A stretch of DNA of 64,000 nucleotides from Mesorhizobium sp. LSHC420B00 (GTDB lineage: Bacteria > Pseudomonadota > Alphaproteobacteria > Rhizobiales > Rhizobiaceae). Below, piece by piece: positions 28,146 through 37,773 of the stretch; position 1 is the stretch's first letter, and the number at the start of each line of letters is the position of its first letter. The notes under the pieces were generated by a model. That model did no database searches. It was not told the origin of the DNA and saw only the letters and a program-made list of their open reading frames with translations. Where the stretch lies: the NCBI RefSeq assembly GCF_000503055.1, contig NZ_AYVY01000003.1:42317-106316 (forward strand), in the 5' to 3' direction. A program made the position numbers and the translations under genes.

Positions 28146-29315
28146 TCACTCGAACACGATGCTCGGCACTGCAGCCTCGGCCGCGCCGCGCTCTTCATTG
28201 ACGCGGTGCCAGACCTTGGCGGCGATGTCGCGATAGATTTTCGCCTCGGCGCTATCGGGCTTCGAGACCACCACCGGCGTGCCGGCATCGGAGCTTTCGC
28301 GGATGCCCATCTCGAGCGGCACTTCGCCAAGGAAGGTGACGCCGAGGCGCTCGGCCTCACGGCGCGCGCCGCCATGGCCGAAGATGTCGTAGCGTTTCCC
28401 CGTATCGGGGGCGAGAAAATAGCTCATGTTTTCGACGATGCCCAACAGCGGCACGTCGACCTTTCTGAACATGTTGAGGCCTTTGCGCGCATCGATCAGG
28501 GCCAGGTCCTGTGGCGTCGAGACGATGACGGCGCCGGCCAGCGGCACCTGTTGGGCCATGGTCAGCTGGGCGTCGCCGGTGCCGGGCGGCATGTCGACGA
28601 CGAGCACGTCGAGCGGTCCCCATTCGACTTCGCGCAGCATTTGCGTCAATGCCGACATCACCATCGGCCCGCGCCAGATCATCGGCGTCTCCTCATCGAC
28701 GAGGAAGCCCATCGACATGACCTTGAGGCCATAGTTCTGCATTGGCTTCAGGATCTTGCCGTCGACGGTCTGCGGCCGGCCATGAATGTTGAGCAGGCGT
28801 GGCATGGACGGGCCATAAATATCGGCATCGAGCACGCCGACCCGCAACCCGTTGGCGGCAAGGCCAAGGGCGATATTGACGGCGGTGGTCGACTTGCCGA
28901 CGCCGCCCTTGCCGGAAGCAACAGCGATGATGGCGTCGATGCCTGGTACGCCGCGCTTGCCCTGGCTGTGCGAGGCGGGCGCCTGCGGCGCTGGACGAGC
29001 AGGTGCGGCCGGCGGAGCGGGCCTCTGAGCCGGTCTTTGCGGAACCGGCGCCTCCATGCCGCCGCCCTTCTTTTCCGCCGTCAGCGCGACCACGGCGCCG
29101 GCGACACCGGGGATCGCCTTGACGACACGCTCGGCGGCCGCACGCAGCGGCTCCATCTCCTGGGCACGCGCAGCGGGAACGGTGATCGAGAAGAACACCT
29201 TGGCATCGGCAATGAAAATCTCGGAAACCATGCCGAGGTCGACGATATTGCCGGTGAAATCCGGCCCGTTGACCGTCTTCAGGCGTTCGATGACGATTTC
29301 CTTGGTGACGGACAT
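28146..29315 (-). CDS. apbC: Mrp/NBP35-family iron-sulfur cluster carrier ATPase
   Basis: A 389-aa protein: N-terminal MIP18/DUF59 domain (~residues 1-85), a Pro/Ala-rich linker (~90-125), then a P-loop ATPase with the deviant Walker A SGKGGVGKST. ApbC/Mrp proteins bind and transfer [4Fe-4S] clusters to apo-proteins in the cytosol. The CxxC pair seen in many Mrp proteins is not evident here (the corresponding region reads ENMSYFLAPDTGKRYDIFGHGGA), a divergence worth noting. AGGAAG precedes the ATG. Confidence 0.88.
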   Translation of the reverse strand: MSVTKEIVIERLKTVNGPDFTGNIVDLGMVSEIFIADAKVFFSITVPAARAQEMEPLRAAAERVVKAIPGVAGAVVALTAEKKGGGMEAPVPQRPAQRPAPPAAPARPAPQAPASHSQGKRGVPGIDAIIAVASGKGGVGKSTTAVNIALGLAANGLRVGVLDADIYGPSMPRLLNIHGRPQTVDGKILKPMQNYGLKVMSMGFLVDEETPMIWRGPMVMSALTQMLREVEWGPLDVLVVDMPPGTGDAQLTMAQQVPLAGAVIVSTPQDLALIDARKGLNMFRKVDVPLLGIVENMSYFLAPDTGKRYDIFGHGGARREAERLGVTFLGEVPLEMGIRESSDAGTPVVVSKPDSAEAKIYRDIAAKVWHRVNEERGAAEAAVPSIVFE

Positions 29316-29513
29316 CAGATCTTCCTTATGCAAGCTCGCGCCTGAGATAGTGCAGTTTCCGGAGAGAACCAAGTCGTGGAGCAACAGCCGGCCTGGTGTG
29401 CCCCGGAAAACGGACCGACGCTGTCAGATTTGCCTGATCGACGGTCGCCAACCATCCGCTACGACCTATCTGAAGGAGCAGCATGAGCACGACATCAAGG
29501 GAAGGAGACGATC

Positions 29514-29891
29514 ATGCTCGCAAACAGCAACGCAACGGCCAATCTCGCAGTGAAGGACCTGGCCAAGGCCAGGGCTTTCTACGAAGGGACGCTCGGCCTG
29601 AAAGAGGTGCACAATGGAGGTGGCGAACTGATCGTCTATAAAAGCGGCGATACCAGCATCAACGTGTACCGTTCGAATTTCGCTGGGACCAACAAGGCGA
29701 CGGCTGTGACCTGGACGGTCGGCGACGAGCTCGGCAAAATCGTTGAGGCGTTGAAATCGAAGGGCGTGGCCTTCGAGCATTACGACATGCCCGGCCTGAC
29801 ACTGGAGGGTGACGTTCATGTCGGTCAGGGCATGAAGGTCGCATGGTTCAAGGATCCGGACGGCAACATCCTGAACCTTGTGGACAGGTAG
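29514..29891 (+). CDS. VOC (glyoxalase/bleomycin-resistance) family protein
   Basis: A 125-aa protein with the paired beta-alpha-beta-beta-beta modules of the vicinal-oxygen-chelate fold. NLAVKDLAKARAFYEGTLGL opens module 1 and KVAWFKDPDGNILNLV closes module 2 with the usual metal-ligand Asp/Asn-rich turn. AAGGAGA lies seven bases before ATG. Substrate not inferable. It stands alone, convergent with pit. Confidence 0.87.
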   Translation: MLANSNATANLAVKDLAKARAFYEGTLGLKEVHNGGGELIVYKSGDTSINVYRSNFAGTNKATAVTWTVGDELGKIVEALKSKGVAFEHYDMPGLTLEGDVHVGQGMKVAWFKDPDGNILNLVDR

Positions 29892-29922
29892 ATACGGCGT
29901 TCACGCACCGCCGCGCAGTCTG

Positions 29923-30927
29923 TCACCTTGCCAGGCCGACCGCGAGGTAGGTGAGAGCCGCAATCGCCGCGGTTGCTGGCAGGGTGATAATCCAGGCAAC
30001 CACGATGTTGCCGGCAATGCCCCAGCGAACGGCTGAGACGCGGCGGGCGGCGCCGACGCCAATGATGGCGCCGGTGATCGTGTGCGTGGTCGATACCGGA
30101 ATACCGAGCCAGGTGGCGGCGAACAGGGTGATCGCACCGCCGGTCTCGGCGCAGAAACCCTGCATCGGGTTCAGCCGGGTGATCTTCGATCCCATTGTGT
30201 GGACGATGCGCCAGCCGCCGAGCAACGTGCCCAGCGCCAGCGCCGACTGACAGGTGATGACGACCCACAGCGGCACGTAAAAATTCGCGCCGAGCATGCC
30301 TTGCGAATAGAGCAGCACGGCGATGATGCCCATGGTCTTCTGCGCGTCGTTGCCGCCATGGCCGAGCGAATAGAGCGAGGCGGAAAAGAACTGCATGACG
30401 CGGAAGGTGCTGTCGACGGCGAACGGCGTCTGCCGCAGGAACAGCCAGGAGACCGCGAGGATCAAGACGAGCGCCAGCAGAAAGCCTGCCGCCGGCGATA
30501 GCACGATGGCCGCCGTCGTCTTGCCCAATCCGGCCCAGACGATGGCGCCGGTGCCGGCCTTGGCAACGCCGGCGCCGACCAAGCCGCCGATCAGCGCGTG
30601 CGAGCTGCTGGACGGAATGCCGACGAGCCAGGTGACGATATTCCAGACGATGGCGCCGACAAGTGCTGCGAAGATCACTGCTGGCGTGACGATGCTGGCG
30701 TCGATGATGCCGGTTCCCAGCGTCTCCGCCACGTGGAGACCGAAGAACATGAAGGCGATGAAATTGAAGAAAGCCGCCCAGAACACCGCATAATGCGGCC
30801 TCAGCACGCGGGTGGAGACGATTGTCGCGATGGAGTTGGCGGCATCGTGCAGGCCGTTGAGGAAATCGAAGAACAGTGCGACGGCGACAAGGCCGACCAG
30901 CACCGGAAAGGCTATCGCGGCTTCCAC
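29923..30927 (-). CDS. pit: Low-affinity inorganic phosphate transporter (PiT family)
   Basis: A 334-aa inner-membrane protein with the two PiT signatures: FDFLNGLHDAANSIATIVS near the N-terminus and YSLGHGGNDAQKTMG in the second half. It co-transports metal-phosphate with protons. The start is GTG 30927, sharing one base with the TAG stop of the upstream DUF47 gene, so translation is coupled. The pap-pit pair is known in Sinorhizobium as orfA-pit. Confidence 0.93.
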   Translation of the reverse strand: MEAAIAFPVLVGLVAVALFFDFLNGLHDAANSIATIVSTRVLRPHYAVFWAAFFNFIAFMFFGLHVAETLGTGIIDASIVTPAVIFAALVGAIVWNIVTWLVGIPSSSSHALIGGLVGAGVAKAGTGAIVWAGLGKTTAAIVLSPAAGFLLALVLILAVSWLFLRQTPFAVDSTFRVMQFFSASLYSLGHGGNDAQKTMGIIAVLLYSQGMLGANFYVPLWVVITCQSALALGTLLGGWRIVHTMGSKITRLNPMQGFCAETGGAITLFAATWLGIPVSTTHTITGAIIGVGAARRVSAVRWGIAGNIVVAWIITLPATAAIAALTYLAVGLAR

Positions 30928-31568
30928 TATACGTTCTCGATGACGATGCCGCTGATTTCGTTGGCGACGTCCTCGAAGCGGTCGACCACCTTTTCCAGCT
31001 GGCCGTAGATCTCGCTGCCGATCAGATAGGCCATCGGATCGCTGCGGCCGTGCCGCTTGAACAGGTCCTTCAGGCCCTGTTCGTGCAGGTCGTCGGCCCG
31101 GCCTTCGGCGCGCATGACCTCCTCGGCGATGGCGTTGAGGCGCACCGTATGCGCCCCGACCTTGCCGAGCAGTGGGATCGCCTCGGCCACCAACTTGGCG
31201 GCCTCGACGATGACGGCCCCCATTTCCTGCATCAGCGGGTCGAATTCCTTCTTTTCGAACAACCTTACCGTCTTGACGGTCTTGTGCATCATGTCGATGG
31301 CATCATCCATCGACTGGATCAGGTCCTTGATGTCGCCGCGATCGAAGGGCGTGATGAAGGAGCGGCGCACGGCCAGCAGAACTTCCGCGGTGATCTGATC
31401 GGCTTCGTCCTCGAGATCGATGATCGTCTGACACCAGCGGTCGATGTCGTTGCCCTGCAAAAGCTGCTGCAGTGCCTCAGCGCCGCCGACCACAGTGCGG
31501 GAATGCCGCTCGAACAGGTCGAAGAAGCGATCTTCGCGCGGCAAAAGCTTGCGGAACCAGCCCAGCAT
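30927..31568 (-). CDS. DUF47 (PhoU-like) Pit accessory protein
   Basis: A 213-aa all-helical PhoU-related protein (DUF47/YkaA). It opens MLGWFRKLLPREDRFFDLFERHS and carries the ED/DD-rich helix repeats (DLEDEADQIT) that bind metal in PhoU. It is nearly always next to pit and modulates its activity. Start ATG 31568 follows GGGAGA. Same transcript as pit. Confidence 0.92.
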   Translation of the reverse strand: MLGWFRKLLPREDRFFDLFERHSRTVVGGAEALQQLLQGNDIDRWCQTIIDLEDEADQITAEVLLAVRRSFITPFDRGDIKDLIQSMDDAIDMMHKTVKTVRLFEKKEFDPLMQEMGAVIVEAAKLVAEAIPLLGKVGAHTVRLNAIAEEVMRAEGRADDLHEQGLKDLFKRHGRSDPMAYLIGSEIYGQLEKVVDRFEDVANEISGIVIENV

Positions 31569-31762
31569 GTTTCGGTCTCCCGTCGTGTCCAGTCCACGAC
31601 CCCGTCCCATCCACATAGCGCCGCGTTCCATCGCGGGAAACAGTAAGCCGGCTGAAAGATGTGGATGCGGGCGATTTGCACAGGCGGCTTGCGGCCGAAG
31701 GCGATTTCCCCGACCTTGCGCGCTAAGATCGGACATAGCGTCCGTGACAGGCTCCCGACGGC

Positions 31763-32662
31763 ATGATCGACAAGCTGGAATTCTTCATAGCACTCGCCAG
31801 GGAAGAACATTTCGGCCGCGCGGCGGAGGTGTGCGGCGTCACCCAACCGACGCTTTCGGCCGGCATCAAGCAGCTGGAGGGCCAGCTCGGCGTGATGCTG
31901 GTGCTGCGCGGCTCGCGCTTCCAGGGGCTGACGCCGGAAGGCAAGCAGGTGCTGGTGTGGGCGCGCCGCATCGTCGGCGACAGCAGGACCATGCGCGAGG
32001 AGATGCGGGCGGCACGCCACGGCCTGTCAGGACGCATCCGCATCGCCGCGATCCCTACGGCGCTGGCCATGGTGGCGCGATTGACCACGCCGTTTCGGGC
32101 AAAGCACCCCGGCGTCACCTTCTCGGTGCTGTCGCGGACCTCGATCGAGGTGCTGTCGCTGCTCGGCAATTTCGACATCGACGCCGGCATCACCTATCTC
32201 GACAACGAGCCGCTCGGACGCGTCACCAGCGTGCCGCTCTACGACGAGCGCTACCAGTTGATCACCGCTGTCGGGAACCCCTATTTCGACCGCGACAAAG
32301 TGACATGGGCGGAACTCTCCCAGCTGCCGCTCTGCCTGCTGACGCCGGACATGCAGAACCGCCGCATCATCGACCAGCATCTGGCCGAAGCCGGCGTGCA
32401 GGTGCGGCCGACACTGGAATCCAACTCGATGATCGTGCTGTTTTCACATATCCGCACCGGCAAATGGTCGTCGATCATGCCGCTTAACCTTGCGGAAACG
32501 TTCGGCTTTTCCGAGCCGATCCGGGCTATCCCGATCGTCGAGCCGGATGCCAGCCACACCGTCGGGCTGGTGGCGGCGCCGCGCGAACCGCACACGCCGC
32601 TGGTCTCGGCGCTGTTGGACGAGGCAATGGCGCTGGCGGACGATTTCCGCGCCCGCCGCTAG
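31763..32662 (+). CDS. LysR-family regulator of the formate dehydrogenase operon (FdsR-like)
   Basis: A 299-aa LysR protein with the HTH EEHFGRAAEVCGVTQPTLSAGIKQLE (about residues 14-39) and a C-terminal effector domain. It lies immediately upstream of and co-directional with fdsG, the same position as the fds regulators of other proteobacteria. A perfect 19-bp palindrome between the two genes has the ATAG-N7-CTAT spacing of LysR targets. Inducer is presumably formate (inference). Confidence 0.9.
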   Translation: MIDKLEFFIALAREEHFGRAAEVCGVTQPTLSAGIKQLEGQLGVMLVLRGSRFQGLTPEGKQVLVWARRIVGDSRTMREEMRAARHGLSGRIRIAAIPTALAMVARLTTPFRAKHPGVTFSVLSRTSIEVLSLLGNFDIDAGITYLDNEPLGRVTSVPLYDERYQLITAVGNPYFDRDKVTWAELSQLPLCLLTPDMQNRRIIDQHLAEAGVQVRPTLESNSMIVLFSHIRTGKWSSIMPLNLAETFGFSEPIRAIPIVEPDASHTVGLVAAPREPHTPLVSALLDEAMALADDFRARR

Positions 32663-32687
32663 GCTAGATAACGCTGGTGATCGAGAT

Positions 32688-32706
32688 CGATAGAAAATTT
32701 CTATCG
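32688..32706. promoter_or_regulatory. Perfect 19-bp palindrome, candidate LysR operator of fds
   Basis: CGATAGAAAATTTCTATCG is a perfect inverted repeat with a central A, 90 bases before fdsG. ATAG and CTAT halves at this spacing are the usual LysR-type recognition pattern. Confidence 0.6.
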
Positions 32707-32795
32707 AGCAACGGATCGGCTTTATTGATTTAGCGGGTTTCCTCTGATTTCCTAAGCACTTAGCGGAAGACCGCCACGACCAGGGAGGGCGCTGC

Positions 32796-33275
32796 ATGAC
32801 GATGCAGCCTGCAAGTACCGAGATCGCATCGCGCACGGCGGCGATCATCCACGAGCTGAAAGGCCTCGAAGGCCCGCTGTTGCCGATCCTGCACGGCATA
32901 CAGGAAGAGTTCGGCTATGTGCCGCAGGACGCGCTGCCGGTGATTGCCGAGGCGCTGAACATCTCCAGGGCCGAGGTGCATGGCGTCGTCACCTTCTATC
33001 ACGATTATCGCAGCCAGCCCGCCGGCCGCCATGTGCTGAAGCTCTGCCAGGCGGAAGCCTGCCAGTCGATGGGCTCGGATGCGATTGCCGCCAAGCTCAA
33101 ATCAATGCTGGGCATCGGTTTCCACGAGACAACCCGCGACGGTTCGGTGACGCTGGAGCCGGTCTATTGCCTTGGCCTTTGCGCTTGCTCGCCATCGGCG
33201 ATGCTGGACGGCGAGGTGATCGGGCGGCTCGACGACGAAAAGCTCAATGAAATCGTTGCCGAGGTGCGCTCATGA
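32796..33275 (+). CDS. fdsG: NAD-dependent formate dehydrogenase gamma subunit
   Basis: A 159-aa NuoE-like thioredoxin-fold [2Fe-2S] protein with cysteines 84, 89, 125 and 129 as cluster ligands (CQAEAC and CLGLC). It relays electrons from the diaphorase subunit or to it in the soluble FdsABG complex that oxidises formate to CO2 with NAD+. ATG 32796 follows CCAGGGAGGGC. Overlaps fdsB by four bases (ATGA). Confidence 0.95.
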   Translation: MTMQPASTEIASRTAAIIHELKGLEGPLLPILHGIQEEFGYVPQDALPVIAEALNISRAEVHGVVTFYHDYRSQPAGRHVLKLCQAEACQSMGSDAIAAKLKSMLGIGFHETTRDGSVTLEPVYCLGLCACSPSAMLDGEVIGRLDDEKLNEIVAEVRS

Positions 33276-34828
33276 TCCCGCGTATCTATATTCCCGGCGA
33301 TTCCGGCGCGCTGGCGCTGGGTGCGGAAAGGGTCGCCAAGGCGGTTCGGGCGGAGTTGGCCGAGCGCGGCATCGAGGCCAAGATCGTGCGCAACGGCTCG
33401 CGCGGCGCCTATTTCCTCGAGCCGATGGTCGAAGTGGCGACGGCCAATGGCCGCGTCGCCTATGGGCCGGTGAAGCCATCCGACGTCAAAAGCCTGTTCG
33501 ACTGCGGCTTCCTCACCGGTGGCCATCACAAGCGCTGGCTGGGCGCACCGGACAAGATCCCGTTCCTGGCCAAACAGACGCGGCTGACCTTTGCACGTTG
33601 CGGCGTCACCGATCCGCTGTCGCTCGATCACTACAAGGCGCATGGCGGGCTGAACGGCCTGCAGAATGCGGTGGCGATGACACCGGCCGACATCGTCAAG
33701 CAGGTGACCGAGTCCGGGCTGCGCGGTCGTGGCGGCGCCGGCTTCCCGACCGGCATCAAATGGAAGACGGTCCTCGATACGTCGGCTGACCGCAAATACA
33801 TCGTCTGCAATGCCGATGAAGGCGATTCCGGTACGTTCGCCGACCGCATGATCATGGAAGGCGACCCCTTCGTGCTGATCGAAGGCATGGCGATCGCCGG
33901 CATCGCCACCGGCGCGACCAAGGGCTTCATCTATATCCGCTCGGAATATCCGCATGCGGTGGCGGTGATGCAGAAGGCCGTCGAGATCGCCCGCAGGGCC
34001 GGCGTGCTCGGCGTCATTGTGCTCGGGTCACCCAATTCATTCGACATGGAAGTGCGCGTCGGCGCCGGCGCCTATGTCTGCGGCGAGGAGACCGCCCTGC
34101 TCGACAGCCTCGAAGGCAAGCGCGGACAGGTGCGGGCCAAGCCGCCGCTGCCGGCGCATAAGGGCCTGTTCGGCAAGCCGACGGTGATCAACAACGTCAT
34201 TTCGCTGGCCTCGGTACCGGTGATCATGGACAAGGGTGCCGCCTTCTACAAGGATTTCGGCATGGGCCGTTCGCGCGGCACCATCCCGATCCAGATCGCC
34301 GGCAACGTCAAATATGCTGGTCTCTACGAGGCGGCGTTCGGCATAACTGTGGGCGAGATCGTCGACGATATCGGTGGCGGCACGGCAACGGGTCGCCCAG
34401 TCAAAGCGGTGCAGGTCGGTGGCCCACTCGGCGCCTATTTCCCGCGCGCCCTGTTCGACACGCCGTTCGACTACGAGGCGTTCGCGGCCAAGGACGGGCT
34501 GATCGGCCACGCCGGCATCGTCGTTTTCGACGACAGCGCCGACATGCTGAAGCAGGCGCGCTTCGCCATGGAATTCTGCGCCATCGAGAGCTGCGGCAAG
34601 TGCACGCCCTGCCGCATCGGCTCGACGCGCGGCGTCGAGGTGCTGGACCGGCTCGCTGAGAACATCGAACCGGAAAAGCAGATCGCGCTGGTCACCGACC
34701 TTTGCAACACGATGAAGTTCGGCTCGCTTTGCGCTCTCGGCGGCTTCACCCCATATCCGGTGATGAGTGCACTCAACCATTTCCCGGACGACTTTCGGCC
34801 GACGCCGGTCGCCGAAGCAGCGGAATAG
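33272..34828 (+). CDS. fdsB: NAD-dependent formate dehydrogenase beta (diaphorase) subunit
   Basis: A 518-aa NuoF-like protein. The N-terminal ~115 residues form a thioredoxin-like region. Then come the FMN/NADH site GLRGRGGAGFPTGIKWK, the SLBB-type middle, and the [4Fe-4S] motif ESCGKCTPCRIGSTRG near the C-terminus. It passes electrons to NAD+. Same operon as fdsG (4-base overlap) and fdsA (12-base gap). Confidence 0.96.
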   Translation: MIPRIYIPGDSGALALGAERVAKAVRAELAERGIEAKIVRNGSRGAYFLEPMVEVATANGRVAYGPVKPSDVKSLFDCGFLTGGHHKRWLGAPDKIPFLAKQTRLTFARCGVTDPLSLDHYKAHGGLNGLQNAVAMTPADIVKQVTESGLRGRGGAGFPTGIKWKTVLDTSADRKYIVCNADEGDSGTFADRMIMEGDPFVLIEGMAIAGIATGATKGFIYIRSEYPHAVAVMQKAVEIARRAGVLGVIVLGSPNSFDMEVRVGAGAYVCGEETALLDSLEGKRGQVRAKPPLPAHKGLFGKPTVINNVISLASVPVIMDKGAAFYKDFGMGRSRGTIPIQIAGNVKYAGLYEAAFGITVGEIVDDIGGGTATGRPVKAVQVGGPLGAYFPRALFDTPFDYEAFAAKDGLIGHAGIVVFDDSADMLKQARFAMEFCAIESCGKCTPCRIGSTRGVEVLDRLAENIEPEKQIALVTDLCNTMKFGSLCALGGFTPYPVMSALNHFPDDFRPTPVAEAAE

Positions 34829-34840
34829 GAGCGGACAGGC

Positions 34841-37753
34841 ATGAACGCGGCATTCGACATCAAATCGCTGGTCCAGGAAATCGACTACGGCACACCCGCC
34901 TCCGAAGCGGAACAGCAGGTGACGCTGACCGTCGATGGCAAGCCGGTGACGGTGCCGGCGGGTACCTCGATCATGCGCGCTTCGATGGAAGCGGGCGTTG
35001 AAATCCCGAAACTCTGCGCCACCGACATGCTGGACTCGTTCGGCTCCTGCCGGGTCTGCCTCGTCGAGATCGACGGGCGCGGCGGCACGCCGGCCTCGTG
35101 CACGACGCCGGTTGGCGAAGGCATGGTCGTGCATACCCAGAGCGACCGGCTGAACGCCATTCGTCGCGGCGTGATGGAGCTCTATGTCTCTGACCATCCG
35201 GCTGCGTGGGGCGAGACGGCCGGCACCGGCGCCAGCGAGTTCGACAAGGTCGTCAGGACGGTCGGCCTGACCGAGAACCGCTATGGCGTGGACGGCCGCA
35301 ACCACGTCGAGCAAGAAAACGGCGTGGCGCCCGGCCATGGCTCGCTGACCATCGACTACATCGCCCGCGATGAATCGAACCCCTATTTCACCTATGATCC
35401 GGCGCAATGCATCGTCTGCTCGCGCTGCGTGCGCGCCTGCGAAGAGGTGCAAGGCACGTTCGCGCTGACCATCGAGGGCCGCGGCTTCGAATCCAGGGTC
35501 TCGGCCGGCATGCACGAGGCGTTCGTCGATTCCGAATGCGTGTCGTGCGGGGCCTGCGTGCAGGCCTGCCCGACCGATGCGCTGAGGGAGAAAACCGTGC
35601 TGGCGAAAGGCCTGCCCGAGCGCTCGACCGTCACCACCTGCGCCTATTGCGGCGTCGGCTGCTCATTCAAGGCCGAGGTCAAGGGCGACGAGGTCATTCG
35701 CATGATGCCCTACAAGGCAGGCAAGGCCAACCACGGCCACTCCTGCGTCAAGGGCCGCTTCGCCTATGGCTATGCGACACACAAGGACCGTATCCTGAAG
35801 CCGATGATCCGCGAGCGGGTCAGCGATCCGTGGCGCGAAGTGTCGTGGGAAGAGGCGCTCACCCATACGGCGAATGAATTCCGCCGCATCCAGTACCAGT
35901 ACGGCCGCACGTCGATCGGCGGCATCACCTCGTCGCGCTGCACCAACGAGGAGACCTACCTCGTCCAGAAGCTGGTCCGGCAGGGCTTCCGCAACAACAA
36001 TGTCGATACCTGCGCCCGCGTCTGCCATTCGCCGACCGGCTATGGCCTGGGCCAGACCTTCGGTACCTCCGCCGGCACGCAGGATTTCGATTCGATCGAG
36101 CAGACGGACGTCATCCTGCTGATCGGCGCCAATCCGACCGATGCGCATCCGGTGTTCGCCTCGCGTATGAAAAAGCGCATGCGCCAGGGCGCCAAGCTGA
36201 TCGTGCTCGATCCGCGCCGCACCGATATCGTGCGCTCGGCCCATGTCGAAGCGCAGTTCCATCTGCCGCTGAAGCCGGGCACCAACGTCGCCATGCTGAC
36301 CGCACTTGCCCATGTCATCGTCACCGAAGGCCTGTTCGACGAGGCGTTCATCCGCGAGCGCTGCGACTGGGACGAGTTCCAGGACTGGGCATCGTTCGTG
36401 GCACTGCCGGAAAACAGCCCGGAGGTCGTCGGTCAGCTCGCCAATGTCGATCCCGACGACATACGCGGCGCGGCGCGGCTCTATGCGCGCGGCGGCAACG
36501 GCGCGATCTATTACGGCCTCGGCGTGACCGAGCACAGCCAGGGCTCGACCACCGTCATCGCCATTGCCAACCTCGCCATGGCGACCGGCAATATCGGCCG
36601 GCCGGGCGTCGGCGTGAATCCGCTGCGCGGCCAGAACAATGTGCAGGGCTCCTGCGACATGGGTTCGTTCCCGCACGAACTTCCCGGCTACCGCCACATT
36701 TCGGGCGACGCGGTGCGCGCCATCTATGAGAGCCTGTGGGGCGTCAAGCTCGACGACGAGCCCGGCCTGCGCATCCCCAATATGCTGGACGCGGCCGTCG
36801 ACGGCTCGTTCAAGGGGCTCTATGTACAGGGCGAGGACATCCTGCAGTCGGACCCCGACACCAAGCATGTCGCCGCGGGTCTCGCCGCGATGGAATGTGT
36901 CGTCGTGCACGACCTCTTCCTCAACGAGACGGCCAACTACGCGCATGTGTTCCTGCCCGGCTCGACCTTCCTCGAGAAGGACGGCACCTTCACCAATGCC
37001 GAGCGCCGCATCAACATGGTGCGCAAGGTGATGGAGCCGAAATGCGGCTATGCCGACTGGGAGACGACGCAGGAGCTCGCCAAGGCGCTCGGCCTCGGCT
37101 GGAACTACACGCATCCCTCCGAGATCATGGACGAGATCGCCAAGACGACGCCGAGCTTCTCCGGCGTTTCCTTCGACCTTCTCGACCGGGTGGGCTCGGT
37201 GCAGTGGCCCTGCAACGAGAAGTCGCCGGAAGGCACGCCGATCATGCATATTCGCGGCTTCGTGCGCGGCAAGGGCAAGTTCATCCGCACCGAATATGTC
37301 GCGACCGACGAGAGGACCGGGCCGCGCTTCCCGCTGCTGCTGACCACCGGCCGCATCCTGTCGCAGTATAATGTCGGCGCGCAGACCAGGCGCACCGAGA
37401 ACGTCGTGTGGCACAGCGAGGATCGGCTGGAGATCCATCCGCATGATGCCGAAAATCGCGGCCTGCGCGATGGCGACTGGGTGCGGCTGACCAGCCGCTC
37501 GGGCGAGACGACGCTGCGCGCGCTGATCACCGACCGGGTGTCGCCGGGCGTCGTCTATACGACCTTCCACCATCCCGACACCCAGGCCAACGTCATCACC
37601 ACCGACTTCTCCGACTGGGCGACCAACTGCCCGGAATACAAGGTGACCGCGGTGCAGGTGGGTGCATCCAACGGCCCGTCGGAATGGCAGCGCGACTATG
37701 ACGAGCAGGCAAAGCAAAGCCGCCGCATCGCCTCGCTACAAGCAGCGGAGTAG
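34841..37753 (+). CDS. fdsA: NAD-dependent formate dehydrogenase alpha (catalytic molybdenum) subunit
   Basis: A 970-aa protein. The N-terminal [2Fe-2S] domain has Cys59, 70, 73 and 87. Next are a NuoG-like His-Cys3 region, two [4Fe-4S] ferredoxin motifs (C190-C193-C196-C200 and C233-C236-C239-C243), a Mo-bis-MGD domain with a [4Fe-4S] motif (CAYCGVGC at 267-274), and the C-terminal molydopterin dinucleotide-binding domain. The metal ligand is Cys395 in CARVCHSPT; E. coli FdhF has selenocysteine there, so this is the Cys form. It makes up the oxygen-tolerant cytosolic enzyme. Followed by repeat copy B, then fdhD. Confidence 0.97.
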   Translation: MNAAFDIKSLVQEIDYGTPASEAEQQVTLTVDGKPVTVPAGTSIMRASMEAGVEIPKLCATDMLDSFGSCRVCLVEIDGRGGTPASCTTPVGEGMVVHTQSDRLNAIRRGVMELYVSDHPAAWGETAGTGASEFDKVVRTVGLTENRYGVDGRNHVEQENGVAPGHGSLTIDYIARDESNPYFTYDPAQCIVCSRCVRACEEVQGTFALTIEGRGFESRVSAGMHEAFVDSECVSCGACVQACPTDALREKTVLAKGLPERSTVTTCAYCGVGCSFKAEVKGDEVIRMMPYKAGKANHGHSCVKGRFAYGYATHKDRILKPMIRERVSDPWREVSWEEALTHTANEFRRIQYQYGRTSIGGITSSRCTNEETYLVQKLVRQGFRNNNVDTCARVCHSPTGYGLGQTFGTSAGTQDFDSIEQTDVILLIGANPTDAHPVFASRMKKRMRQGAKLIVLDPRRTDIVRSAHVEAQFHLPLKPGTNVAMLTALAHVIVTEGLFDEAFIRERCDWDEFQDWASFVALPENSPEVVGQLANVDPDDIRGAARLYARGGNGAIYYGLGVTEHSQGSTTVIAIANLAMATGNIGRPGVGVNPLRGQNNVQGSCDMGSFPHELPGYRHISGDAVRAIYESLWGVKLDDEPGLRIPNMLDAAVDGSFKGLYVQGEDILQSDPDTKHVAAGLAAMECVVVHDLFLNETANYAHVFLPGSTFLEKDGTFTNAERRINMVRKVMEPKCGYADWETTQELAKALGLGWNYTHPSEIMDEIAKTTPSFSGVSFDLLDRVGSVQWPCNEKSPEGTPIMHIRGFVRGKGKFIRTEYVATDERTGPRFPLLLTTGRILSQYNVGAQTRRTENVVWHSEDRLEIHPHDAENRGLRDGDWVRLTSRSGETTLRALITDRVSPGVVYTTFHHPDTQANVITTDFSDWATNCPEYKVTAVQVGASNGPSEWQRDYDEQAKQSRRIASLQAAE

Positions 37754-37773
37754 CGTTTTGGCGTCGTGCCGGA

